DNA of 64,000 bases, taken from NCBI RefSeq assembly GCF_009857435.1, contig NZ_WWCK01000006.1, forward strand, positions 124,001 to 188,000, in the 5' to 3' direction. Numbering within the stretch: the first letter of the stretch is position 1; each line of letters opens with the position of its first letter. The DNA is from Duganella rivi (GTDB lineage: Bacteria; Pseudomonadota; Gammaproteobacteria; Burkholderiales; Burkholderiaceae_D). The position numbers and the translations under genes were made by a program. This document shows positions 1-8,700 of this stretch, piece by piece. Below the pieces are notes generated by a model that worked only from the letters and a program-made list of their open reading frames with translations, did no database searches and was not told where the DNA came from.

Positions 1-667
1 TGATCAGGTAGTTACTCAGGGCGGCAGTGGCGGCCGGCTTCCACAGCACCACATTGCCCATCAACGCAGGCGCCACCGCGAGGTTGCCGCCGATGGCGGT
101 GAAGTTGAACGGCGTAACCGCATATACAAAACCTTCCAGCGGGCGGTACTCCAAGCGGTTGCGGATGCCGGCCGCCGACAGCGGCTGCTGCGCCGCGATC
201 TCGTACGCAAACTGCACATTGAAGCGCAAGAAGTCGATCAGCTCGCAGGCCGAATCGATTTCGGCCTGATACGCGGTCTTGCTCTGTCCCAGCATGGTGG
301 CAGCGTTAAGGCGCTGGCGCCATGGGCCGGCCAGCAGGTCGGCGGCTTTCAGGAATACGGCCGCGCGCTGCTCCAGCGTCCAGCTGCTCCACTGCGGCTG
401 CGCGGCCAGCGCGGCATCGATGGCTTGCTGCACCACGGCACTATCGGCTTGGTGGACCTTGCCCAACACGAGCTGATGTTCGTGCGGTGCTGTCACCGGC
501 ACAGTCACGCCACTGAACAGGCGCTGACCGCCGACGATGGCGGGAATCTCGCGCACGGCAGCGCGCTGCGCTTCGAGTTCAGCTTTCAGAGCAGCGCGCT
601 CCGGGCTGCCTGCCAAATAGGAAAAAATCGGTTCGTTGATCGCATTTGGATATTTATTGCTCATCAT
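1..667 (-). CDS. pruA: L-glutamate gamma-semialdehyde (P5C) dehydrogenase, 5' part only
   Basis: Oxidises the P5C/glutamate semialdehyde product of proline dehydrogenase to glutamate with NAD (proline catabolism, cytosolic). About 222 N-terminal residues are in the window; the gene runs off the left edge. The minus-strand reading begins MSNKYPNAINEP and contains GSPERAALKAEL, QAEIDSACELIDFLRFN and SPFNFTAIGGN-like TPFNFTAIGGNLA followed by NVVLWKPA. These are the landmarks of the ALDH4A1-type, stand-alone P5C dehydrogenase rather than the C-terminal half of a PutA fusion. The catalytic Cys lies outside the window. Two ATGs are adjacent (667 and 664) with no clear Shine-Dalgarno, so the start is uncertain by one codon. 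It diverges from the GntR gene across a palindromic operator region, which suggests control by that regulator. Confidence 0.9.
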   Translation of the reverse strand, partial: MMSNKYPNAINEPIFSYLAGSPERAALKAELEAQRAAVREIPAIVGGQRLFSGVTVPVTAPHEHQLVLGKVHQADSAVVQQAIDAALAAQPQWSSWTLEQRAAVFLKAADLLAGPWRQRLNAATMLGQSKTAYQAEIDSACELIDFLRFNVQFAYEIAAQQPLSAAGIRNRLEYRPLEGFVYAVTPFNFTAIGGNLAVAPALMGNVVLWKPAATAALSNYLI

Positions 668-684
668 TGTGTAAATGTAAGTTA

Positions 685-717
685 AGATTGGATCCAATCT
701 GTAAAAGTTGGATCCAG
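685..717. promoter_or_regulatory. Twin TTGGATCCAA palindromes, likely GntR operator
   Basis: Positions 685-700 read AGATTGGATCCAATCT, a perfect 16-bp palindrome. Positions 708-717 read TTGGATCCAG, the same 10-bp core with one change. The cores are 21 bp apart centre to centre, about two helical turns. They lie between the divergent pruA and GntR genes. GntR/FCD regulators bind short palindromes as dimers, so autoregulation plus control of pruA is the natural inference. Confidence 0.6.
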
Positions 718-770
718 TGTAGCATCGGCCAACTTGAGGCACAATAGAAACTTGAACAACGAGACAGCCC

Positions 771-1520
771 GTGCAACTTTCCCTCATGCCGACGCCAGAA
801 AGCCGTAACAAATCCGCCACCAAGGGCTTGCCCGAGGTAATTCGAGACCAACTCCGCTATGAAATCCTCAGTGGCACGCTGCCGGTGGGCACGCAGCTGC
901 GCCAAGACGCGCTGGCCGAACGCTTCCAGACCAGCCGTTTGCCGGTGCGCGAAGCGCTTCGCCAACTGGAATCGGAAGGCTTAGTGACGTATCTGCGCAA
1001 CAGAGGCGCAGTAGTGGCGGGGATGGAAGTCGATCAAATCTGCGAATTGCTGGACATTCGCGTGGCGCTGGAATGCTACGCGGCACGTATCGGCGTGCCG
1101 AACATGGTGCAGCACGATATCGATCAGTTGACCAAGATTTTGGCTGCGTACAACGCGTCGGAGTCGGTGGCAGAGTGGGCGGAATACAACCGCCGCTTCC
1201 ACCTTGCGCTCAGCGCGCCCGCTAACAACCGCCGGCTGCGCCGCCTGATTGAAGAATTTTGCTTGAATACGGATCGCTACACGCACGAGATGATGTCAAT
1301 CGCCACCGGCAAGGAAGGCCCGCAGTCGGACCACTACCAGATTCTCGATGCGTGCAAACAGCGCGACGGCGAGAAAGTGGCATCGCTGCTGGAAAAGCAC
1401 ATCCTTGAGACCAAACACAATCTACTGGCTACCGCCCGCATTCGCTCGGTGGAGAGCGAGCGCGGTCGCGAAGCCGAGCCGGACCTGCTGGCCCTCAAGG
1501 GTGCGCGGCTACATAGTTAA
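771..1520 (+). CDS. GntR family transcriptional regulator with FCD domain
   Basis: 249 aa. Residues about 20-85 form a GntR winged helix: LRYEILSGTLPVGTQL, then RFQTSRLPVREALRQLESEG. The C-terminal 150 residues are an all-helical FCD ligand-sensing domain, with the metal/ligand His-rich pattern RRFHLAL near residue 143 and further His in DHYQIL and EKHILETKH. The 771 start is GTG; an ATG at 786 (MPTPESRN) is an equally plausible start. It is divergent from pruA and likely represses itself and pruA through the palindromes at 685-717; the effector cannot be named from sequence. Its stop shares a TTAA with the stop of the convergent serine hydrolase gene (4-bp overlap). Confidence 0.88.
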   Translation: MQLSLMPTPESRNKSATKGLPEVIRDQLRYEILSGTLPVGTQLRQDALAERFQTSRLPVREALRQLESEGLVTYLRNRGAVVAGMEVDQICELLDIRVALECYAARIGVPNMVQHDIDQLTKILAAYNASESVAEWAEYNRRFHLALSAPANNRRLRRLIEEFCLNTDRYTHEMMSIATGKEGPQSDHYQILDACKQRDGEKVASLLEKHILETKHNLLATARIRSVESERGREAEPDLLALKGARLHS

Positions 1521-3082
1521 GGCTTGGCCTTCACTGGCATGAAGTTCAAATCGCGGAAGTCGTAGCTGAAGTCCGTTTCGGTGGAGATCGGCGCCATCTT
1601 CATGCGCTCGATGCTGCCGTCTGGATTGAGCGCGAAGGTGACGTAAGCGTCGGCGTTGAAGTTGCGCTCTTGCCAGCGCACGATGAAGCTGTCGTACTGG
1701 AAGTGCTCCAGTTCTCCGCTCAAATCCGGCGTGCGCTCGAAACGCATGATGCGCTTGCCGCCTTCTTCGCGGATGCTTACCTTGCCGTACCACGCGTCTT
1801 CGTACTCGCCATCATACGAAGCCAGTGGCAGCGATGGCGTCGATTCCGCCGCGCGCGCCGTGTGCTCTTTGCCTTGGCGCTCCAGCTCTTCCTTGTGCGA
1901 CGCCGCTTCCTGATCCGCGTACAGCTGGATCCAGTCGGACGGCTGCACCTTCAGGTACTGATCCAGAATGCGGTAGTACAGCGAGGCCATGGCCGGGCTG
2001 TTCTCGGCGTTGGTCAGAATGGCGATGCCGAGCTTCTCTTCCGGCACCATCAGCACCGTCGAATAGAAACCTTGCAGCGCGCCGCCGTGCATGGCGATCT
2101 TGCGGCCCTTGTAGTCGCGCAGCTGGAAGCCCAGGCCGTAGGCATAGAAATTAGGCTTGGTCGCGGCCAGCGCAGGCTTGGGTTCGCGAATGCGCATCGG
2201 CGTTTGCTCAGTCCACAACTCGGCCGCTTGCTTGGCGCTGAACAGCTGCTTACCGTCTGCCATCTTGCCTTGATTGAGCAGCACCGTCATCCAGCGCGCG
2301 ATGTCCTCGGCGTTGGTGTTGATGCCGACGGCGCCCACTGCATTCGGCACCGGCATCGGCTTCACGACCGCGATCTTGTCATTGATTTTGCTGTGCGGCG
2401 CGGAGTAGTCGCTGGTGGCCAGCATCTCGGCCACGCTGGTCTTGGTGCCGGTCATGCCCAGCGGCGTGAGGATGCGCTCCTGCATCGCCTCGCCCCACGG
2501 CTTGCCGGCCTTCTCGGCGATGATTTTGCCGGCCACGATGTACAGCAGATTGTCATACGCGTAGCTGGCGCGGAAGCTGGTGGCTGGTTTGACGTGGCGC
2601 AGCTTGGCAATGATTTCATCCGTGCTGAAGGTGGTACTCGGCCACCACAGCAAATCGCCGGCGCCGAGACCAAGGCCGCTGCGGTGGGTCAGCAGGTCGC
2701 GCACCGTCATCTGGCCGGTGACGTAGGAGTCGTACATCTGGAAGCCCGGCAGGTGCTTGGTGACTGGATCGTCCCACGCGATTTTGCCTTCGTCGACCAG
2801 CATCGCCAGACCGGCAGCGGTGAAGGCCTTGGAGTTGGACGCCACTTCAAACAGCGTCTTGCCATCGACCGGCGCCGGCTCGCCCAGCTTGCGCACGCCG
2901 TAGCCTTTGGCCACCACCACTTTGCCATCTTTGACGATGGCAATGGCCATGCCCGGCACGTCGAAGGTTTTCAGCGCGCGGTTCACATCGGCGTCGAGAT
3001 TAAATGCGGGAACGCTGGCAGCGTAGCTGCCCACGGCCGCCAGCGAAAACGCGGCCGCCACAAAGGTCTGTTTCAGTTTCAT
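1517..3082 (-). CDS. Serine hydrolase, class C beta-lactamase/S12 family, exported
   Basis: 521 aa with an N-terminal signal peptide ending near SYAAS (about residue 22). It has the S12 signatures SNSK (Ser82 and Lys85 of SxxK) and Y176-D-N (YxN), and the third motif is HGG (in AMHGGALQG) instead of KTG. HGG variants are common in esterase/peptidase members rather than true AmpC. The C-terminal 130 residues are an extra beta-rich domain of the DUF3471 kind. The likely role is periplasmic hydrolysis of D-amino acid peptides or esters; beta-lactam resistance cannot be claimed. Its ATG overlaps the stop of the upstream M1 peptidase as ATGA (3079-3082), indicating translational coupling in a two-gene peptidase operon. 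Confidence 0.85.
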   Translation of the reverse strand: MKLKQTFVAAAFSLAAVGSYAASVPAFNLDADVNRALKTFDVPGMAIAIVKDGKVVVAKGYGVRKLGEPAPVDGKTLFEVASNSKAFTAAGLAMLVDEGKIAWDDPVTKHLPGFQMYDSYVTGQMTVRDLLTHRSGLGLGAGDLLWWPSTTFSTDEIIAKLRHVKPATSFRASYAYDNLLYIVAGKIIAEKAGKPWGEAMQERILTPLGMTGTKTSVAEMLATSDYSAPHSKINDKIAVVKPMPVPNAVGAVGINTNAEDIARWMTVLLNQGKMADGKQLFSAKQAAELWTEQTPMRIREPKPALAATKPNFYAYGLGFQLRDYKGRKIAMHGGALQGFYSTVLMVPEEKLGIAILTNAENSPAMASLYYRILDQYLKVQPSDWIQLYADQEAASHKEELERQGKEHTARAAESTPSLPLASYDGEYEDAWYGKVSIREEGGKRIMRFERTPDLSGELEHFQYDSFIVRWQERNFNADAYVTFALNPDGSIERMKMAPISTETDFSYDFRDLNFMPVKAKP

Positions 3083-4920
3083 TGCTTCTTGAATGCCTTA
3101 TCGACAGCGACTTGGGTGATCGGATGATAGTGCGAGCGCGCCTTGCTGTACAAGGTCTTGGCCCAGTCCTTCTCGTTCGGATTAGCCAGCAGCGCCTTGT
3201 ACAGCGGCACCACGTACAGGCGGCGGCCGACGCTCATCAGGAATTTACCGAGCGGCTCGCGCACGTTATAGCCGGCCTTCACCGACGACAGGTAGAAGCG
3301 GTAGGCGATTTCGTTGTTGCCGCTCTTGCCCAAGCCGAAGCTCTGATCGAGTTCCTGCATCTGCGCAGCGGTGGCTTTGCCGTCGATGTCGTTCAGGAAG
3401 TGCATCCACTCCAGCGCCACCCAATTTTTCGCATCCAGCTGTGCGGTCGGCAGTTCGCCTTTCAGCCACGCGGTGCGCTGCGTATCGACTGCAGCAAAGC
3501 GCGGCGAAGCTTCGCGCTTGGCGGTGGCCGGAATGCCAGGGCTGTACAGCCATTCATCGAGCTCGGAAGCCGACATGATTTCTGGACGGCCATCCAGCAG
3601 GTTTTTCTTCAGATAGTCGACGAATTGGTCGGTGGTAGCCGACTGGAAGGCGTGCGAGTCGAACCAGCCGCGCAGGAAGGGATCGAACACTTCGCGGCCG
3701 GCGCGCTGTTCCAGCGTGTGCAGGAACCATGCGCCCTTCGGATAAATCAGGCTGCCGTCGGCGTAGACCGATGGATCGGTGTCCGGGCCGCGCGTCGCCA
3801 AGGCCTGTTTGGCCGCAGGGATGGTGGCCAGCGAAGCCAATGCCTGTTCTTGCTCCACTTGCTGCTGCATCTGCGCGAACTCGGCACCATACAGTTTTTC
3901 AACGATGCGGGTGGTGACGTAGGTGGTGAAGCCTTCGTTCATCCAGGTGTACTTCCACGAGGCGTTGGTCACCAGATTGCCAGACCACGAGTGCGCCAGT
4001 TCGTGCGCGATCAAATCATTGAGGCTGCGATCGCCCGCGATCATGGTCGGCGTGAGGAAGGTCATGCGCGGGTTTTCCATGCCACCGTACGGGAACGATG
4101 GCGGCAACACGATCATGTCATATCGCTCCCAGCGATATGGGCCGTACAGGCCTTCCGCTGCGTCGATCATTTTCTCGGTGTCTGCCAGTTCGTAGGCCGC
4201 GGCGTTGATGCGCGCAGGTTCGGCATAGACGGCGGTGCGCGGGCCGAGGTTGCGCACTTCGATTTCGCCGATGGCGATGGCCAGCAGGTAGGACGGAATC
4301 GGCTGCGCCATTTTGAATTTCCAGCCGCCGGCGCCGGTCGATTGCTGGTCGTTCTCGGCGCTCATCACCACGCGCAGGCCGGCCGGTGCATCAACCCGGG
4401 CACTGTAGGTGAAGCGCACGGCTGGCGTGTCCTGGATCGGCGCCCACGAGCGGGCGTTGATGTCTTGCGACTGGCTGAACATGAACGGACGCTTGCCGGA
4501 CATGGTCTGCTCCGGCGACATCCATTGCAGCGCGGCGGCCGACGGCGCGGTGCGGTAGTACACGCGCACTTTCTGCGGCTGGAACGGCAAGGCGATGCGC
4601 AGCGCGCGGCCCTTCTCCACGTCCAGTTTATCGAGCATGAAGGAGGCGGCAGTCCATTTGCCATTGGCGGCCAGCACCTGCACCTTGGCGATGTTCAGTT
4701 CATTCGTATCCAGCACCAGCGTGCGGGCGGATTTGTCGATCCAGTTCAGGGTCAGCTCGGCGTAGCCGGACAAGATCTTGTGGCTGAAGTCAGCCTTCAG
4801 ATCGAGGTACAAATCGGTGGTGCGGACTTGATCGTAACGGGCGTAGCTCAACGGATCGGCGTGAGCGGCCAGCGACATGCATGCGGATAGCACGAAGGCG
4901 GCTAAGGTCTTCTTGATCAT
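3079..4920 (-). CDS. M1 family zinc aminopeptidase, exported
   Basis: 613 aa. The signal peptide (KKTLAAFVLSACMSLAAHA) gives export. The catalytic zinc site is complete: HELAH at residues 306-310 and the third ligand Glu329 in WMNEGF (HExxH-x18-E). The exopeptidase loop GGMENP precedes it. This is the LTA4-hydrolase/aminopeptidase N superfamily; length is shorter than E. coli PepN (about 870 aa) and closer to the LTA4H-like branch. It removes N-terminal residues from peptides, probably in the periplasm. The downstream gene starts inside its stop codon. The divergent neighbour is the manganese riboswitch transcript, about 80 bp upstream. Confidence 0.9.
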   Translation of the reverse strand: MIKKTLAAFVLSACMSLAAHADPLSYARYDQVRTTDLYLDLKADFSHKILSGYAELTLNWIDKSARTLVLDTNELNIAKVQVLAANGKWTAASFMLDKLDVEKGRALRIALPFQPQKVRVYYRTAPSAAALQWMSPEQTMSGKRPFMFSQSQDINARSWAPIQDTPAVRFTYSARVDAPAGLRVVMSAENDQQSTGAGGWKFKMAQPIPSYLLAIAIGEIEVRNLGPRTAVYAEPARINAAAYELADTEKMIDAAEGLYGPYRWERYDMIVLPPSFPYGGMENPRMTFLTPTMIAGDRSLNDLIAHELAHSWSGNLVTNASWKYTWMNEGFTTYVTTRIVEKLYGAEFAQMQQQVEQEQALASLATIPAAKQALATRGPDTDPSVYADGSLIYPKGAWFLHTLEQRAGREVFDPFLRGWFDSHAFQSATTDQFVDYLKKNLLDGRPEIMSASELDEWLYSPGIPATAKREASPRFAAVDTQRTAWLKGELPTAQLDAKNWVALEWMHFLNDIDGKATAAQMQELDQSFGLGKSGNNEIAYRFYLSSVKAGYNVREPLGKFLMSVGRRLYVVPLYKALLANPNEKDWAKTLYSKARSHYHPITQVAVDKAFKKQ

Positions 4921-4983
4921 GGTAATACTTTCAATGTTTTACTGAGTCGCCGAGCAGAATAGCACAGCCATGTTTCTGACATG

Positions 4984-4992
4984 TGTTAGAAT
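4984..4992 (+). promoter_or_regulatory. Extended -10 promoter of the riboswitch transcript
   Basis: TGTTAGAAT fits an extended -10 (TGn plus TAGAAT). Transcription would begin about 4999-5001, exactly where the aptamer starts. No good -35 is visible at 16-18 bp upstream. Confidence 0.45.
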
Positions 4993-4998
4993 CCGGCC

Positions 4999-5109
4999 GG
5001 TAATTGGGGAGTAGTCGGCTTGCGCCTCCCCGGCGCAAGAACCTGTGTCAACATAATCGGTCGGCAGACCGTGGTGCAGGTGGCTGTAAGGCTTGACGAG
5101 ACCATGATC
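4999..5109 (+). promoter_or_regulatory. yybP-ykoY manganese riboswitch aptamer
   Basis: The conserved blocks of this class occur in order: GGGGAGTAG at 5006-5014, CTGTGTCAACAT at 5043-5054, and GCTTGACGAGACC at about 5091-5103. They sit 80-190 bp upstream of a UPF0016/GDT1 manganese exporter, the textbook target gene. The class senses Mn2+ and turns export on. The expression platform is probably the hairpin at 5113-5140. Confidence 0.9.
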
Positions 5110-5112
5110 ATT

Positions 5113-5140
5113 GCGCGGCCATGTTGGGCCGGAGCCGCGC
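5113..5140 (+). promoter_or_regulatory. Expression-platform hairpin of the Mn riboswitch
   Basis: GCGCGGC (5113-5119) pairs with GCCGCGC (5134-5140), with inner GGCC pairing possible. It directly follows the aptamer and precedes a short T-rich stretch (5152-5157) and the ATG at 5190. It could be an intrinsic terminator with a weak U-tract or a ribosome-access switch; sequence alone does not decide. Confidence 0.5.
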
Positions 5141-5189
5141 CATGTTCATTGGTTTTTCGTATCCGGCCCGCTAACCTTTATACATCTAC

Positions 5190-5765
5190 ATGGAAGCCTT
5201 CCTCGTCTCTACCGGCATCGTCGCCCTCGCAGAAATCGGCGACAAAACCCAGCTGCTCGCGTTTGTACTCGCCGCCCGGTTCCGCCGTCCCTTGCCTATC
5301 GTTGCCGGTATCTTCGTCGCCACCATTGCCAACCACGCCTTTGCCGCCGCCATCGGTGCATGGATCACCAGCTTGATGGGCCCGGAGATTTTGCGCTGGG
5401 TGCTTGGCGCGTCCTTCCTCGCCATGGCCGCGTGGACGCTGGTACCCGATAAGCTCGACGACGAGGACACCGAACTGGCCAGGTACGGCGTATTCCTCAC
5501 CACCCTGATCGCCTTCTTCATCGCCGAGATGGGCGACAAGACGCAAGTCGCCACCGTGGCGCTGGCGGCGCGCTATCACGGCATCGTCGCCGTGGTGTGC
5601 GGCACCACGCTGGGCATGATGCTGGCGAACGTGCCGGCCGTGTACTTCGGCGACAAGATCGCCAACAAGGTCTCGCTCAAGCTGGTGCACGGCATCGCCG
5701 CGCTGATTTTCGCAGCGCTGGGCGTGGCGACCTTGTTAGGCGCCGGCGCCAGCCTGGGCGTCTGA
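5190..5765 (+). CDS. GDT1/UPF0016 (TMEM165, MneA type) manganese exporter
   Basis: 191 aa inner-membrane protein with six predicted hydrophobic helices in two inverted halves. Each half carries the family hallmark: E15-I-G-D-K-T in the first and E113-M-G-D-K-T in the second. Vibrio MneA and related proteins export Mn2+. The start ATG at 5190 leads straight into the first helix. Expression is predicted to be induced by Mn2+ through the upstream yybP-ykoY aptamer. Its last 30 bp overlap the 3' end of the convergent glucan synthase gene (5736-5765), so the two mRNAs are complementary there. Confidence 0.92.
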   Translation: MEAFLVSTGIVALAEIGDKTQLLAFVLAARFRRPLPIVAGIFVATIANHAFAAAIGAWITSLMGPEILRWVLGASFLAMAAWTLVPDKLDDEDTELARYGVFLTTLIAFFIAEMGDKTQVATVALAARYHGIVAVVCGTTLGMMLANVPAVYFGDKIANKVSLKLVHGIAALIFAALGVATLLGAGASLGV

Positions 5766-8700
5766 TGCAGCCGGCAGCGCTGGCAGCAGCAATTCCACTT
5801 GCCGCACGCCGCCGCTGTCACTTAGTTCGATCATCTGGTCACGCTGCGGCACGCCGTCCACGGTGAGCTGCGGCGCCTCCGCTGCCGACTGCACCACGCG
5901 GATGTGGTACGAGGTGCTTTGATAGCGGTAGGTCAGCGTAAAGTGCGTCCAGCCCTGCGGCATGCGCGGCTCCAGCTTGAGATGCTGCGCGGTACGCGTG
6001 AGGCCGAGCAGCGATTCAATAATCAAGCGGTACATCCAGCCGGACGAACCGGTGTACCAGCTCCAGCCGCCGCGCCCGACGTGCGGCGGCACCGCGTAGA
6101 CGTCGGCCGTGACCACGTAAGGTTCCACCTTGTAGATGGCCGAACCTTCCGCCGTGCGGCCGTGCATGACCGGGTTGATCATGCGCGCCAATTCCCATGC
6201 ACGCTCGGTTTCGCCCAAGTGGGCAAAGGCCATCGCAGTCCAGATAGCGGCGTGGGTGTACTGCCCGCCGTTCTCGCGCACGCCCGGAACATAGCCACGG
6301 ATGTAGCCGGGATTCGGCCCCGCTTTATCGAACGGCGGATCAAGCAACTGAATGATGCCGGAATCGCGCCGTACCAGGCGCTGATTGACTTGCTCCATGG
6401 CGCCGCGCACGCGCACCGGATCGGCGGCGCCGGACAGCACGCCCCAGCTCTGCGAAATCGAATCGATCTGGCATTCCTCGTTGGTATGCGAACCGAGCGG
6501 CGTGCCATCATCGAAATAGGCGCGGCGATACCACTCGCCGTCCCACGCGTTCTGTTCGACGTTGGCGGCGATGCGGCGCGCGTGCTCGCGGCACTCGGCG
6601 GCAAAGGCTTGATCGTGGCGCAGGTCGGCCACCTCGGCGAAGCGCTTCAATACTTCGCACAGGAAGAAGGCCAGCCACACGCTCTCACCCTTGCCATGCT
6701 CGCCCACTTTATCCATGCCGTCGTTCCAGTCGCAGGAGCCGATCAGCGGCAGGCCGTGCTGGCCGAAGCGCAGGCCATTGCGGATCGCGCGCACGCAGTG
6801 ATCGTACAGCGAGCCTTGCTCGCCGGAGCGCGCCGGCAGATCGTAGTAAGAATCCTCTTCCGGCTTGACCGGGCGGCCTTCCAGATAAGGCACGCTTTCA
6901 TCGAGGATGGCCATGTCGCCGGTGCTGGCGACGTAGCGCCATGTACCCAGCGGCAGCCACAGATAATCATCCGAGCAGTGCGTGCGCACGCCGCGATCCG
7001 ACGGCGGATGCCACCAGTGCTGCACGTCGCCTTCAAGGAATTGGTGCGCGGCGCAAAGCAGCAGTTGATCGCGCAGTAGCTGCGGCTGCGTGTGGATGGT
7101 CGCCATTGCATCTTGCAGCTGATCGCGGAAGCCGAATGCGCCGCCGGATTGATAGTAGCCGCTGCGGGCCCAGATGCGGCAGGCGATGGTTTGGTACATC
7201 AGCCAGCCGTTGGCGATGACATCCAGCTCGGGCTCCGGCGTTTCGATGCGCACGGCGCCCAGCGCTTGCTCCCAATGTGCGTGCACTGCGGCCAGCGCTT
7301 CCTGCGCGGCGCCGGCGCTGCGGTGTTTTTGCACCAAGCTGCTGGCGTCAGCATTGCGGCGGCCGCCCACGCCGAGCGCGAACACAATCTCGCGCTCCTG
7401 CCCCGGCAGCAGATCAAACGGCGCCTGGATCGCCGCGCAAGCATCGAGGCCCGCGCCGATCTTGCCCGACAGGCGCGCGCGCCGCAGCGCAGCCGGCGAC
7501 GCCAGCGTGCCGTTGCGGCCGACGAACTCCGTACGGTCGGCGGTGAAGGTGCGCTGCGCCGCGTCGCAATTGAAGAAGGCCACGCGGCCGCTGAACTCCG
7601 TGTTGTAGGCATTCTTGGCGAACAGCGCGCCGCTGACCGGATCAGCCTCGGTGATGATGTGCATGCCGGACTTGGAGCGCATATCGCCCAGCACCCATTC
7701 GACGTAGCCGAAGGCCGACAAACGGCGCGGCACCGACGAATCGTTACGCACTTTCAGCACGGTGTATTTGATCGGCGCATCGACGGCGACGAAGGTGGTC
7801 ATCTCGCTATGGATGCCGGCTTCGATATGCTCAAACACACTGTAGCCAAAACCGTGGCGGGTGATGTAGTCGCCGTTGCCGCGCGCCGGCAAGGCGGTCG
7901 GCGACCAGAACTGGCCGCTTTGCTCATCCCGCAGGTAGAAGGCCTCGCCGCTGGCATCGCTGACAGGATCGTTGTTCCACGGCGTCAGGCGATATTCGTG
8001 CGCATTCTCGTGCCATGTGTAGGCTTGGCCGCTTTCCGAAATCACCGTGCCGAATTGCGGGTTGGCCAGCACGTTAGACCATGGCGCCGGTGTGCGCTGC
8101 GCGTGGCTGGTGGTGATGACGTATTCGCGGCCATCCGGCGTGAAGCCGCCAATGCCGTTTTCCAGCACCAGCCCGCGGGCCGGATGCGTGACCGGGCCGG
8201 CGTCCGCATACTCGCCACGGCTGTCGGCCATCAACGGCGGCATGCGCATGGCCGGTGCCGCGGGACGTTTGATTTGCTCGGCCAGTGTGCCGCGCGCATC
8301 ACTGATGATGGCGCGCGCCACCGATTGCAGCAGCACCCGATCTTCATTCGCAATCTGGTCGGCCAGGCGCACAAAGATGCCGCCCGGCCGGTCAATCGCC
8401 TGCGCGTCGATGCCGGAGGCGATCAGGCCCATGATCTGGTCGTGCAAGGCCTGGCGGTAGCCGGATTGGTCTTCGTACCAGATCACCAGGTCCACCACCA
8501 GCCCTTTCAAGCGCCAGTAGGCGTGCGCCTGCACCATCTGGCGCGCCAGTTCGATATTGGCCGGGTCTTTGATTTGCAGCAGCACGATGGGCAGGTCGCC
8601 GGAAATCGCGTACGCCCACAGGCCGGATTGGCCGCGCTGGTTTTTAATCAGCGTGGAAGCGTCGGCACGCAGGGCTGCGTTTGGATAGATCACCGAGTTG

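Noticed and set aside
1517..3082. Calling the S12 enzyme an AmpC beta-lactamase.
   Set aside because: The third motif is HGG rather than KTG and there is a C-terminal extension, so esterase or peptidase activity is at least as likely.
1670..4890. Long plus-strand frames opposite the serine hydrolase and M1 peptidase.
   Set aside because: His/Arg-rich antisense shadows of two well-supported minus-strand genes.
5113..5140. A firm intrinsic terminator call for the riboswitch platform.
   Set aside because: The stem is strong but the U-tract after it is weak and interrupted, so only an expression-platform hairpin is claimed.
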